Numbered from the stretch's first letter, positions 1-9,005 are shown. The stretch: DNA of 64,000 bases from Micrasema longulum (GCA_022494885.1 JAGVSM010002758.1:232713-296712), one strand, 5' to 3'. Translations and numbers: made by a program. Notes: generated from the sequence alone by a model not told the origin.

Positions 1-754
1 CGAATATTAAATTATGGATTAAAAACACTGGTTTATAAATATGTAGGTAGTTTCATTCAATCAAATCATGAATACGTCAATTATGTAGTGATGGCGCTTT
101 CGCAAAACTTACACAAAAACATTTTTAATTTACAGAATACTGATTTTTAAAATCTTGCTGTTATATATTGTTATATTAAATGTTTTTAAAAATATGTTTT
201 GGATTAGAACGAAAAAAAACAATTACTTAAGAAAATGTCATATATTTACGAGTATTTATTTTTAAACAAGCATGTTTTTTATTTAATATTTTGTGTTCGT
301 CATAATAATAATTAAAAGAATGTAATTAAAATGCACAGTACAAATTGTATCGGAAAAAATATGTATACGCACTTATTGATAAACAATAAATCTTGTTATT
401 TAGATAAATTATATACTTAAAACAATCTTCACAACTTCGCATTCTAGTTTCAGAGTATTTGACTATAAAAAAACAACATTTTTCAAATTTAAATTGCCCC
501 TTGTTCTTGGAAGGACTATAATTAGTAAAATGCGACATTTTAAAGAATGATTTGAAAAATTAAAAATTAAAATAATGAAACAAAGTATTTTAGTAAATTA
601 ATATTATATTTTCTTAACCCATTGTATTTTTTTTATATACACAACACTCTAATTCATCACCGAATTTTAAAGAAAGGTAGCACATTGGGTAAAATTGAAT
701 ATATCGTTTTTTAAAATCAACATCCTGTTGATTTTAAATACGTTAGTGTGAGTT
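1..754. other. AT-rich stretch, nothing recognised
   Basis: Very AT-rich DNA with homopolymer runs. The small open frames here look like chance frames. No repeat shared with the rest of the window was seen. Confidence 0.6.
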
Positions 755-1400
755 TTCTGAACGCGCCATTGAAAGGAGATCCTTAGGCCTACCATACACC
801 CGCTGCTGCTATAGAGTCCCGAGGCATTCTCTGTCAGCTGCGCATAGAGGAAAGTTATTATAAATATTCCTAAGGAATACAAACTCTATGCAGATTAAGG
901 AGGGGGGAGGAGGACGTATGGACAGAGGCCAACACGTCGTCCCCACCCCTCAGGATCCCCTCAATGCCTCTTTTTTTTTTTATTAAAAAAATATGTTCAC
1001 AAACAATTTACATAAATAAACGTATCCAAATATACAAACACAATTTCTTAAAACTACAGTAACATAACAAACGTAACTTATACAAAACATAAGTAAAAAC
1101 ACGGATATTTACAATAAGAGTACGACTTTGGATAAAGAAGGACTCCCCTGGGTGGTCAGAGGCAGAGGATCCGAATACCACCCCCGTAAGGGGAGGACAA
1201 AACAAAAGAACGTGTGCGTTCCGCTCGGAAGGAAGCACAGTCCCAACTGAATGAGCATCCCACAGGAACAGTTGCCTGTCCCACCATATTTTACCCACCT
1301 AGGCGTCCGCGCATCTGAGGAGCTCCCAACGCGATACCCAAGTCCGGACAAACTGACGGAAGAGTGCAAAATTCGTACTGTCGCATTGTTCTGAACGCGC
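755..1400 (-). mobile_element. Poly(A)-type retroelement 3' end (unclassified)
   Basis: The T-run at about 970-982, read on the minus strand, is an AATAAA-like signal followed by poly(A). Upstream on that strand lies a moderately GC-rich stretch with long open frames (for example 1109-1633, 174 codons). The word TGGCGCGTTCAGAA occurs at about 756-769 and again at 1387-1400, suggesting related pieces. This is the layout of a retrotransposon 3' end, but I recognise no reverse transcriptase motif in the frames. A GC-rich intergenic sequence ending by chance at an A-run is the alternative. Confidence 0.35.
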
Positions 1401-1634
1401 CAGCTTACGTTAAACCACCAGTACCTCGACTGTCCGCGGATTCGGCACGACTCGGCCCAGAACAGTTCGAAACCGGTCCCATCGGCCGCGGTAATGTATC
1501 GGCCATTTTTTCTTCCTTTGTACGATCCGGCCTCTTGTTTGGATAAATATTGTGATAGCGGCGCAACCCGTTTCCGAAGCCGGTGCGAGGTGATGTCACC
1601 GCCATATTTGTACTGTAATTTGGTCTCCGACAAC

Positions 1635-1735
1635 TGCTAGTTACTGGCGACCGACAACCGACGGCTATTCTACGGCTACCGGCCACCGACCACTGGATAC
1701 CGACTGTCGACTACCGACTACCGACACGGCCACAC
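1635..1735. repeat. Degenerate CTACCGAC minisatellite
   Basis: A run of imperfect 7-9 base units around CTACCGAC and CCACCGAC. Similar low-order arrays based on GGTGACC occur at 7865-7920 and on GGGTAAC at 33828-33857. Confidence 0.55.
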
Positions 1736-1934
1736 CGATAGTGAAGCTGTATTTCATTTTCCACATAGGACGCGTGCTCCATTTCATCATGCATAAATTA
1801 TTACAGACCTTTTGAAATACGTTATTTCGTAAGAAATTGATTATTGCAATGAGGAAGTTCAGTGGTTATTTTTTTTAATTAAAAATATTTTTTTAAAAAT
1901 AATAAAAACACAAAATTTATAAATTGATATAGGT

Positions 1935-2300
1935 ACATGGTTGACATGAAATATTTATTTGAACGGGTGTTTTCACACTAGAATATTTCATAGTCCCTAA
2001 ACCCCGCGCCTCCGTGGCGTAGTGGTCAAGACGCTTGGCTCATTCGCGGAAGGTTCCGGGCTCGATTCCCGGTGAGAACACAAAAAATCAATGTATTTTT
2101 TCTCAAACCTAGGTGTTTTGCGATGTAATTTACCACTGTAATTGAGCCTCCTGGCCTGTTGTAGTGCAAAAAAAAAAATACTGGCACCTAGAGCCTAAGA
2201 CTGATCATCTTACATTCATGTAACAAAAATGATCAAGATACGCTGCGATTGAAGCACCAATGCAGTGCTCTATGCACCATTAGGTGCTGAAGTTCAGTGG
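1935..2300 (+). mobile_element. SINE-B copy, split by a SINE-A insertion
   Basis: Two pieces of one tRNA-related SINE body flank an inserted SINE. The left piece (1935-2004) carries GAAATATTTATTT and ATTTCATAGTCCC. The right piece (2178-2300) carries ACTGGCACC, AAGACTGATCATCTTAC, GATACGCTGCGATT and CAATGCAGTGC in the same order as uninterrupted copies at 8600-8812 (reverse) and 37715-38000. The junction falls between AGTCCCTAA and ACTGGCACC, which are contiguous elsewhere. Confidence 0.7.
2008..2178 (+). mobile_element. SINE-A, tRNA-headed
   Basis: The 5' part has RNA polymerase III promoter boxes: GTGGCGTAGTGGTCAAGACG (A box region) and GGCTCGATTCCC (B box). The body ends in GAGCCTCCTGGCCTGTTG, then TAGTGCAAAAAA. 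The same head and tail occur at 31795, 43712 and, reversed, 51437-51622, so this is a dispersed SINE and not a tRNA gene; no full cloverleaf with an acceptor stem is evident. Confidence 0.75.
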
Positions 2301-2324
2301 TTTTTTTTATTATTTTTTTTATTT

Positions 2325-2905
2325 AGTATTTTGTAGACAAGGACTGGATTCAACTCCCTGGGGAGCTGTTAACACTAGATGAATATCATTTGAGAGAATG
2401 TAATATAGAAGTCTGGGCATCTATCTACAGGGTAATGATGTAATAACTTATATTTACATATAAGTTATTAATTTAAAAAAATACTTGGTACACTTCCACT
2501 TATTTATTTTGACCAATTAGCGCTTTCACCCTCTAATGGGCATCTTCAGACTGGTGAATATTATACTGTATGGATAATTTATATATATATCCATCCATAC
2601 ACTGTATAATATTCACCAGTCTAAAGATGCCTATCAGAGGGTGAAAGCGCTAATTGGTCAAAATAAATAAGTGGAAGTGTACCAAGTATTTTTTAAATTA
2701 ATAACTTATATGTAAATATAAGTTATTACATCATTACAATGGAATTCCATCAAGAATTGTCAATAAATAATTTAAATGAAATATCTGCAGGGCTTTACGA
2801 CCTGTCATGGCTGGTTTGAGTGGCCCTTTTACACACTGTGTAACATTCACCGTTCCGCCCATATTTTAACATCTATATCCATTCAATTCTTTCATCTGTT
2901 GATGT
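2325..2905 (+). repeat. Dispersed repeat Z, copy 1, interrupted by a fold-back element
   Basis: Left piece: TTGTAGACAAGGACTGGATT, CTCCCTGGGGAGCTGTTAA, AATATAGAAGTCTGGGCATC. Right piece: CAGGGCTTTACGACCTGTCA, TGGCTGGTTTGAGTGGCC, ACACACTGTGTAACATTCAC, TTCTTTCATCTGTTGATG. The same blocks in this order occur at 30695-31075 and 58600-58985, and in reverse at 8225, 47755 and 51010. It is non-coding and probably a non-autonomous DNA element. Blocks such as GTGTAAAGTGGCCAC recur in both orientations. Confidence 0.65.
2432..2737. mobile_element. Fold-back element (long perfect palindrome)
   Basis: Two arms of about 145 bp are almost perfect reverse complements with an AT-rich centre near 2575-2592. 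Arm landmarks are ATGATGTAATAACTTATA, TACTTGGTACACTTCCACTT, GCGCTTTCACCCTCTAATGG and CAGACTGGTGAATATTATAC, mirrored on the right. It sits inside repeat Z, and TATCTACAGG (about 2422) versus TATCTGCAGG (about 2782) may be the target duplication. Related single-arm pieces lie at 12960-13215 and 15615-15720. The right flank GGAATTCCATCAAGAATTGT is shared with other fold-backs. Its arms contain a distant hammerhead-like motif. Confidence 0.8.
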
Positions 2906-2910
2906 TTGTG

Positions 2911-3119
2911 TAGCGTATGCTTGCGGTGAACTCAGTCAAACAGCGTCCCATATTCTGTGGAACTGCCTACTCCTGGTTTGTAGTCTGAGCAATGTGCCGA
3001 GACCTGTTTGGTGTACCGATCTAGTGGCAAGTAGGAGCAACTTGAGGGCATTTTCTGCGTTTGTGGAGGGGTGGGTTCAAAAGTGGGACCTGTTGGGGGC
3101 CCCTCGATCTCGAAATTGA
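2911..3119 (+). pseudogene. Non-LTR retrotransposon C-terminal remnant (R1/TRAS-like)
   Basis: An open frame of about 69 codons ends at a TGA near 3117-3119. It reads ...GELSQTASHILWNC..., then VWCTDLVASRSNL and AFVEGWVQKW. The C-x-x-x-x-x-x-H-x-x-W-x-C spacing, then the VW.TDLVA and FA..W pattern, resembles the zinc-finger-like C-terminus of R1/TRAS-type ORF2 proteins. It starts abruptly after repeat Z, so it is a 5'-truncated fragment. The clade call comes from memory of the motif and is moderate at best. Confidence 0.45.
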
Positions 3120-3330
3120 GATAATAGCGCTTTTATGAAAAGAGTGAATAATCAAATTTACGCATTATTATTATTATTATTATGAATAACTTATATAGCG
3201 CCATTTTCGTAATAAAATACCTCAAGGGCGCTTTACATAGTGATTATATTGTTAAATTAATTTAATTGAAGCTTTTAAATTTGTAATTTAATTAAAACAA
3301 TTTATTTTGTTGTCACATGCTACGGATTTT

Positions 3331-3828
3331 TTTTTTTTTTTTTTTGTTTATTTTTCCATACTGTTTACATATTATGCATGTATTAAATTACATATTTTAT
3401 ACATTATATTTATTAAACATTAGAAGAGAAAAAGAGAAAAAATACATATTCTAAAATTAAACATAGCCTTAAATTTGGAAAAAATGCCCACAAAGGCTTA
3501 AACGTCTGAGCGTGGGCCATTCCTTTTTTATTGTTTTTGGTGAATTTTTTGGTATACAAACACAAATATGACAATGCCAAAAAATCATACAGAAATAACA
3601 GGAAAATGACATAAACAATGTAATTAAGACATCAAAGTTTAGAATATGCTGTTGTACGACTCTTTCACAATAGGTGTATATCTGTATTTTCCATGCTGAT
3701 CCAAGTCCTCAAAGCCGCTTTAAACTTTGGAAGGGATTCTATATTTTGTATTTCCTTGGGTAGGAGATTAAAAGATCTTGGACCAACATGGAAAGAGTGT
3801 CTCTGTGCGAACTTAGTTCTGATGATTT
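3331..3828 (-). mobile_element. Poly(A)-tailed LINE 3' end inserted in the family-1 LINE
   Basis: The T-run at 3330-3347 is a poly(A) tail on the minus strand. Upstream on that strand are CCAAATTTAAGG-type UTR words and a short coding piece reading GPRSFNLLPKEIQ, then SLPKFKAALRTWI, a usual LINE C-terminus (NxLP ... FKxxL). The 3' UTR words TTTGTTTATTTTTCCATAC and GGAAAAAATGC recur at 15786-15925. The host LINE's TCCTTAGCATG-type sequence resumes at 3330 (TCCGTAGCATG). Confidence 0.65.
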
Positions 3829-4390
3829 AGAGAATGATGATGAGAACAAGTGGGTTTTAAGTTTTTTCCGAAACATCACTTCACTTTCACAGCCTCGCAC
3901 CTCTGCTGGGAGAGCATTCCATGCCGTAGGGCCTGCGACCGCAAATGCGCGTTCACTAAATTTAGTGCGCTGTTTGCGTAGAGGTATAATAACTTTTCCT
4001 CTCGCCGTAGACGTAGCTGATCTAAGCGTGAGACGCCTGTCAGCTAGTTCATCTGGAATGCATAGTTCCCTTAGATATTCCGGAGCCGAGTTGTGCAGTG
4101 ACTTATACATAAGCCAACAGAGTTTGTATTCGACCCTCTGTGGAAAACGTAGCCAGTGTAGTTCCCAAAGTAGTGGAGTGATATGACTGAACTTAGAGAT
4201 TCCGAAAATAAGTCTCGCTGCGGCATTCAATACAGATTGTAGGCGAGTCATTTTGTTCATTGGTAGACCTGCATATATACCACTACAATAATCGACTCTA
4301 GACAATACAAACGCATTTATTAACTGACGGGCGGCATCAACCGGCAATTTTTTGCGTATGCATTTAATTTGTCTCAGCTGGTAGAAGCAT
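3799..4390 (-). pseudogene. ORF2 C-terminus, CR1/L2-like reverse transcriptase
   Basis: The frame (open at 3739-4347, continuing upstream to about 4390) reads QLINAFVLSRVDYCSGIY, then LQSVLNAAARLIFG, KFSHITPLLWELHWL, YKLCWLMYKSLHNSAPEYL, FAVAGPTAWNALP and MFRKKLKTHLF. This order (FVLSRVDYCN-like, LQ..LNAAARL, HITP.L..LHWLP, APEYL, RAFAV.GP..WN.LP, FK..LKTHLF) is typical of the region after the RT palm in CR1/L2/Rex-type LINEs. The catalytic YADD segment is absent, so it cannot encode a working enzyme. The last 15-20 codons of the open frame belong to the neighbouring inserted LINE. Confidence 0.8.
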
Positions 4391-4739
4391 GTAATAGTGG
4401 AAATGTTTTTGACTTTGACAAATGATAAACAATTGATACATTGGTTTTTTTAAATATTACAAACAAGAATCCGATTATGTATCTGACCATTTTTAATAAT
4501 TTTTAAAGTGCCGTAAATTTTTTCTAGTGATGTGGGTGTTTTCTGCAAATTGAGAAATGCCGTTTTTGTGATCGGTGATTATTGCAGTTTTTTTTGTGAT
4601 AAATCGGTCTGGCTGTTTTTAGCAGAACATAGAATTGACTTTACTGCACCCGATAACACAAAAACCTAATTTTTAAAAAAAATTGTGGACTGGCTGCTTT
4701 CTGCATAACTACGCTCAATTGTTGTTTGAGTTGATTTTC

Positions 4740-5455
4740 ACAGAATCACGGAAAAAATAGTCATCCATAACTATATTACTTGTATATCATGTACTCATGT
4801 GTAGGTACAAATTAATGAACATTTTTTGTAGATTACCTAAAAAAATGTCGCCGCTCGCACTGGTATCCACTATCCAGCCACCCTAATCTTGCCGGGCCGG
4901 GTGGGCTGGCACGATACATGTGAAATGGGCCGAGCGGTGTATGTTATGTAATCCCGTCCAAAAATAGTCGCCAGCGCAGCGCCAGCGGCCTTGCAAGGAG
5001 CCTCACGCCATTACCAAGCCGTACCTTACGCACAAACTGTGTTTTCGTATTGGCATGGCAGTTTACACAATCCGGTAACCTGTGTTGTGTTTTTGTTTGA
5101 ACACTTGTGTGTGCTCTCGGAATTCCTCAGCTAGCAAAACATTTGTTTATGCGGATGCAACATCTCCCACTAGCCGTCAGCCGTCTCCGAGTATGGACGG
5201 TATCGGTGTTTGCCCAGCTTTAACAACACCGATCGCCCCACACTCGAAACTCCAACAATCGCCATTTTATTGACTGATTTATTGACGAAGGAATCAAATT
5301 GTTTGACAGCGCCAAACGTTCGCCGGACCGCGGCCGCTTACCGGTTAGCGGTGGATGCAACCAGTTTTTATAAAATGATGTATACTTAACTCGCGGTTTA
5401 GTTAAACGTAGTTATGTATACAAAAAAAATGTTTACACTTAATACAATCATTTAA
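4740..5455. other. Moderately GC-rich stretch, no gene recognised
   Basis: 4850-5360 is clearly less AT-rich than its surroundings (CCGGGCCGGGTGGGCTGG near 4892, a CGCCAGCGCAGCGCCAGCGG run near 4970, and CGGACCGCGGCCGCTTACC near 5325). Open frames are short (63 codons at 5082-5273) and resemble no family known to me. It could be unique host sequence. Confidence 0.4.
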
Positions 5456-5461
5456 ATTATG

Positions 5462-5990
5462 TTAAATATAGTAAATGTAAAAGAAAATAAATGAAAAAAT
5501 ATGCAGTCCAATATCTGCTTCTCTCAAAATTTCTATGATTTTTGATCTAAATTTACATACATTTCCACAAAAAATATCAGCCTCGGTAAATTTATTGTTA
5601 TATCGGTCGCATATTCTCGGTATTGTAGATAGTTTCAAATAGTTTTCTGACGCGTTTTCTGTGTAAAACAGAAGATTTTGCCTTGTCGGTCTAGATGGCA
5701 CACGGAATGGAAGTCTTTCAAGTAGATTAGGAGAATCTATTTTATAATTTATTAATTTGTATAAAAATAACTGGATTGATAATAACTGTTGGGGCCAAAA
5801 CTAAATTGAGCAATATTTTGTTTATTAAATAATTCTTTACAGAACGCATTTAAATTACTAACTTCGTTCCGAAGATTTGGCGGGTTAAAATAATACTTTA
5901 CAAAGAACGCTTTATTGGTTAATTTTGTATACCGACTAGCAATTTCAGATGTTATTGTTCGGCTTTGCAACGTGTTCATTTATTTCAAAA
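5462..5990 (-). pseudogene. Jockey-like LINE ORF2 C-terminal remnant, frameshifted
   Basis: Read on the minus strand near 5770-5690: FLYKLINYKIDSPNLLERLP, then FRVPSRPTRQNLLF, NYLKLSTIPRICDRYN and ADIFCGNVCKFRSKI. The pattern (FLYK.IN..IDSP.LL..I, F.VP.R..R, N.Y..N....RICR.YN, DIF......FR) is the usual C-terminus of jockey-group ORF2. A frame change near 5752-5765 separates it from the upstream open frame 5752-5979, which I do not recognise and which may be unrelated. Confidence 0.6.
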
Positions 5991-6382
5991 GTGTCGTATA
6001 TCGTGAATTATTGTTTTATGCCCTTTTAAATGTTGTCTACTGTAGTTGAGATATTTATTTGACTGTGTATACTTTGTACCCTTGTATTTTTTATGTAATA
6101 TTTCAAAGAACCGGACATTTGTCCTGTGTTAAGATCATAGTTTAGTTTATTGTTTCTTGTCATAGGATGTCACATATAATTTAATTTATTGAGGAAGAGA
6201 AATCTCGTAATTGTTTGAAAAGGTCATAGATATATTTTGTTTGGCACTAAAATATCAGTATTTTTTGTAGAATGTAATCGAAATAGGTTTTGGAAAGCTT
6301 GTGAGAGAGGAACAAGCTTTAGTCTTCATCTTGAAGTCTGCAAGTGCGCTTGTAGAGTTGCTGACGGAAAGTCAGACCGTAG

Positions 6383-6586
6383 CAGGCGAGGAGTGTACGC
6401 ATCCTCGAGTGTTACGTCTATTAGGTAAATGTGGTTACCTACGTAATCATTTAAAGGAACTGCAGTTATCTTTTAAGATAGTTGCAATAATTATTATTTC
6501 TGTGACATTCAATAGTGAGCCTTTAGAGGCAATGACGGAAGGTCCTAAGTGACAGGCGAGGCTTGTACGCATCCTCGAGTGTTACG
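6383..6586 (+). repeat. Direct repeat pair, about 35 bp, 170 bp apart
   Basis: CAGGCGAGGAGTGTACGCATC with TCGAGTGTTACG at 6383-6416 recurs nearly identically at 6553-6586. The GACGGAAAGTC / GACGGAAGGTC words just upstream also correspond, so a roughly 170-bp segment may be a decayed tandem duplication. The overlapping open frames (6237-6428, 6301-6552) look like chance frames. Confidence 0.5.
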
Positions 6587-6749
6587 AGTTGCGATTGTGA
6601 GGGTGTGATTGCCGTGTGGTTTTATTTGAGCTGATTTGTTTGTTTAATGACTATGTACCGGCTCAACTTTTTCAGACTATTTTCAATTATGATTTATGTG
6701 ACATTGCGGAATTAGATAATAAATAATATTTTGAAGGAACTGTGTGTCT

Positions 6750-7376
6750 TTTTCCTCGTTCGCATGTCACCCGAGATTGGCGAGACCGAAGCGAGAACCC
6801 TGCACCAGCTGGCGTGAACAATAACATTATTCTTTGATTTTTAACAGAGTTTATTCCATGGTACTGCAAACTTTCAGCATGGTTAGAGGAGTTAATGTTT
6901 AACCGGTAGTCGACCTGATTAAAACAATTCTTGGATCCTTTCTAGTCTATTAATACATTATAGGAAGGTGACCAAAAAAGGGTACAGCATTCTAGCTGGG
7001 GACGAACAAATGTTTTGTAAAGTTTTTCATATGTCTCTGCATGTTTAGATGGTTTCGATACCCGCATAATAAGTCCGACCATTTTATATGTTTTTTTCAG
7101 GACTGCTTCAATATGAATATTAAACATACGTTTCGTATCAATAATTCCAGTAAATTTTGATTAAAATACTGAAAAAGTCCGTCGAGGTCTTCGTGCATTT
7201 TTGCACAGTCGGTGTGAGATTTAATGCAGGCGTAAATGTTCATGTCATCAGCAAAGGAGATGAATTTACAATATTTACAACATTTGTTTATGTCATAAGT
7301 ATATGCATTAAAGCGTAAAGGGCCTAGGTGAGAACTCTGTGGTACACCAGAAGGTATGTGGTTTATAGCCTTTAAT
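6750..7376 (-). pseudogene. LINE reverse transcriptase remnant with FADD motif
   Basis: On the minus strand from 7376: HIPSGVPQSSHLGPLRFNAY, YDINKCCKYCKFISFADDMN, then HEDLDGLFQYFNQN. After a frame change follow YKMVGLIMRVSKPSKHAETY and LYKTFVRPQLECCTLFWSPS (6942-7127). SGVPQGS.LGPLLF..Y.NDI and F.FADD are the finger/palm motifs of non-LTR reverse transcriptases, with FADD the catalytic pair; L..TFVRP.LEYC..VW.P is the following thumb region. Stops and frameshifts after 6942 show it is dead. It fits the jockey/CR1 group. Its 5' end abuts a MITE-1 fragment. Confidence 0.75.
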
Positions 7377-7382
7377 AGTTAC

Positions 7383-7515
7383 ACTTTGTAACCTTTTTCC
7401 TATTATCGGTGTTATCGGGTGCAGGGTCTATTCTATGTTCTGCTAAAATCAGCCTGGCCGCTTTATACAAAAAACTGTAATAATCGTCTAAAAATAGTGC
7501 TAATCACAAAAATGG
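7383..7515 (-). repeat. MITE-1 fragment
   Basis: On the minus strand: GCCATTTTTGTGATT, TTTAGCAGAACATAGAAT and CTGCACCCGATAACACC, matching the internal part of MITE-1 copies at 4555-4670 and 27000-27110. Both TIRs are missing. Confidence 0.65.
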
Positions 7516-7519
7516 CATT

Positions 7520-7850
7520 TTATATGGAGTTTCTAAGGATATATAGTAATGTCTCAGGCATTTCGTGAAGGTGGCCAGAGAAGGTACATTTTTTATATGA
7601 ATAGGTAGCACATTCCAAAGTCTAGCACCTTGAACAGAAACGGAATATCTGAAAAAATGATGCGCTATGTCGTGGAATGGAAAGTGTTCTCTCCTGAGAA
7701 GAGCGAAGCGAAAGACAATGATCGGAAAGATAAATTAAAACATATTTTGGAGCGCAAGGGTTGTGAAGAATACTATAAAGAAGTGAGAGGGATTGAATGT
7801 TTATGCGCTGATAAAAACGAATTGAATTATGGGAGTGTCTAACGTCCGAG
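7520..7850 (-). pseudogene. LINE ORF2 C-terminal remnant
   Basis: The minus frame in 7622-7954 reads SLLYSILHNPCAPKYVLIYL, then SLRSSQERTLSIPRH and FFQIFRFCS. After a frame change it continues QGARLWNVLPIHIKNVPSL and FTKCLRHYY. The RS..RTL.IPRH...F..SF.V.GARLWN.LP...K...SL..FK pattern is a LINE C-terminus. A related piece is at 49750-50010 on the minus strand. The plus-strand frame 7630-7842 is its antisense shadow. Confidence 0.6.
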
Positions 7851-7861
7851 GACGTAATGCG

Positions 7862-7925
7862 TAACAGGTGACCGGTGACCGGCGATTGGTGACCGGTGAC
7901 AGGTGACCGGTGGTCCGTAACTGGT
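7862..7925. repeat. GGTGACC minisatellite
   Basis: About eight near-perfect units of GGTGACC and variants; the unit is itself palindromic (GGTGACC with GGTCACC). Confidence 0.65.
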
Positions 7926-8224
7926 AATTGCAACTCGGGGCCGACGTCGGGCATAATGTCCCACCCAGCGCCGATTACAGGTTACCTTTAAAGCCATTAA
8001 TCGACGCCATTTGTGCACGCGGTACTAAATCGTTAATCTCTGTAATTAAATGAAATCCAATTAATTCTCCGGCATGAAAAAATTAACCAATTCATTACTA
8101 CTGTTATTATTTCATTACCTTTGCATCATGTTCCGAGCAGTCCGTCTCTGGCTTTTCCGACCCTTATTTTAACATTTAAATTCCATAAATAAATGCATTT
8201 TAAAATGTGTATCTTTGATTCATT

Positions 8225-8480
8225 CCTTAGGCTGGTTTAAGTGGCCACTCTGAATCTCTTCACAATAATAAAGGTTTCGGCTTTTTAACTTCACTTAAAT
8301 CGACAGATGGAAGACTTGAAGAAATATGGATGTTTAAACATAGGGAAATGGTTAATGTTTCACAGTGTGTAAAGAGGCCACATAAACCAGCCAATGGTAA
8401 GTCATAAGCCCTGTAAATGCCATGACTTCCATATTTCCTTCTCTAAAATGTTCTCCATCCCTGTTGTAATTTGTTAATTT
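8225..8480 (-). repeat. Dispersed repeat Z, copy 2
   Basis: Reverse orientation: AATAAAGGTTTCGGC, TTAACTTCACTTAAATCGACAG, CACAGTGTGTAAAGAGGCCAC, AACCAGCCAATGGTAAGTCA and CTTCCATATTTCCTTCTC follow the order of the 51010-51335 copy. Confidence 0.6.
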
Positions 8481-8599
8481 TATGTTGATGCTTGTCATTG
8501 AACCAATTAAACATACATTTTTTGCTTGTATAACTTGTGCTCGCTCATTTAAATGATTCGTATGAAAACTTATTGTTACGCACACATAAAGCAAAGATT

Positions 8600-8812
8600 A
8601 TTAAAGATATCAAGCTCAAAAAAATATTTCATCACGAAGGTAAGATGACCAGTCTTACGTTTCAGGTGCCAGTCCAGGGACTACGATGTATTTTAAGGTA
8701 AAACATCTTTATAAATAAATATTTCACGTCGGCCATGTCGGGAACCGAACCCGAGACCTTTTTCATTGTAGGCAGCCGCTCTGACCATTTGACTACGAGA
8801 CAAGACGTACAA
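8600..8812 (-). mobile_element. SINE-B, tRNA-headed, nearly complete
   Basis: On the minus strand: CTCGTAGTCAAATGGTCAGA (A box region), TCTCGGGTTCGGTTCCCGAC (B box), GTGAAATATTTATT, then GTCCCTGGACTGGCACCTG and AAGACTGGTCATCTTACC. The pol III boxes plus a body shared with five other loci identify a SINE rather than a tRNA gene. Confidence 0.7.
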
Positions 8813-8924
8813 ACGCACCGTACAGTGCTCCAAAGAAATACAAGTATTTTAAATAAGTTTTTTTTATATTCTTGGTTAAATTATGCCTTTATTCATCGTT
8901 TAAAGTAGTGTTTGTCCAAGCAAG

Positions 8925-9005
8925 GCAAAAGTGAAAGGGGTGGGGGGAGGGAAGCGCCAGATCTCAAGAAATCCGGCGCTACCCCCCCGGGACCTTAACT
9001 TTTGC
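8925..9005. other. Long imperfect hairpin with G-run and C-run arms
   Basis: GCAAAAGT (8925-8932) pairs with ACTTTTGC (8998-9005), a G-rich arm (GGGGTGGGGGGAGGG) with CCCCCCCGGG, and AGCGCC (8953-8958) with GGCGCT (8975-8980) around a 16-base loop. No coding sequence or known repeat family was recognised here. Confidence 0.55.

Larger units (their letters stand above)
3165..4393 (-). mobile_element. CR1/L2-like LINE family 1, 5'-truncated copy
   Basis: Read on the minus strand, this is the ORF2 C-terminal region, a short 3' UTR, a terminal hairpin (GGGCGCT / AGCGCC, about 3197-3232) and a TAA/TAATAA microsatellite tail (3165-3182). It is inserted in MITE-1, and its 3' UTR is itself broken by another LINE at about 3331-3828. 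Other copies: 21934-22226, 45318-46318, 56395-57115 and 62424-62968. Confidence 0.75.
3112..4720 (+). mobile_element. MITE-1 copy, split by a LINE insertion
   Basis: The left piece 3112-3164 (AATTGAGATAATAGCGCTTT, AAAGAGTGAATAATCAAAT) and right piece 4394-4720 (TGTTTTTGACTTTGACAAAT ... TTTCTGCATAACTACGCTCA) together match the intact element at 50552-50939. The 5' TIR is missing here but the 3' TIR is present (TGCATAACTACGCTCAATT). The gap is filled by a CR1/L2-like LINE. GCAT on both sides of the gap may be its target duplication. Confidence 0.7.

Noticed and set aside
1109..1633. 174-codon minus-strand ORF as a gene
   Set aside because: It overlaps other open frames in a GC-rich segment ending at a poly(A)-like run and has no recognisable domain. 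Treated as a retroelement end.
2008..2085. tRNA gene candidates at 2008, 8735, 26215, 31800, 37760, 43715, 51545 and 54860
   Set aside because: They have pol III A and B boxes, but each sits at the head of a dispersed SINE body or lacks a pairing acceptor stem, so they are SINE heads.
2510..2665. Calling the family-B palindrome motif a hammerhead ribozyme outright
   Set aside because: CUGAAGA and GAAA are present, but stem III does not form and stem I is weak. Kept as a finding only, not as an ncRNA feature.
3788..4186. 132-codon plus-strand ORF
   Set aside because: Antisense shadow of the CR1/L2-like ORF2 C-terminus. The same shadow appears at 45340-45609 and 56707-56940.
7630..7842. 70-codon plus-strand ORF with a lysine-rich sequence
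   Set aside because: The minus strand carries a clear LINE C-terminal pattern; the plus frame is its shadow.
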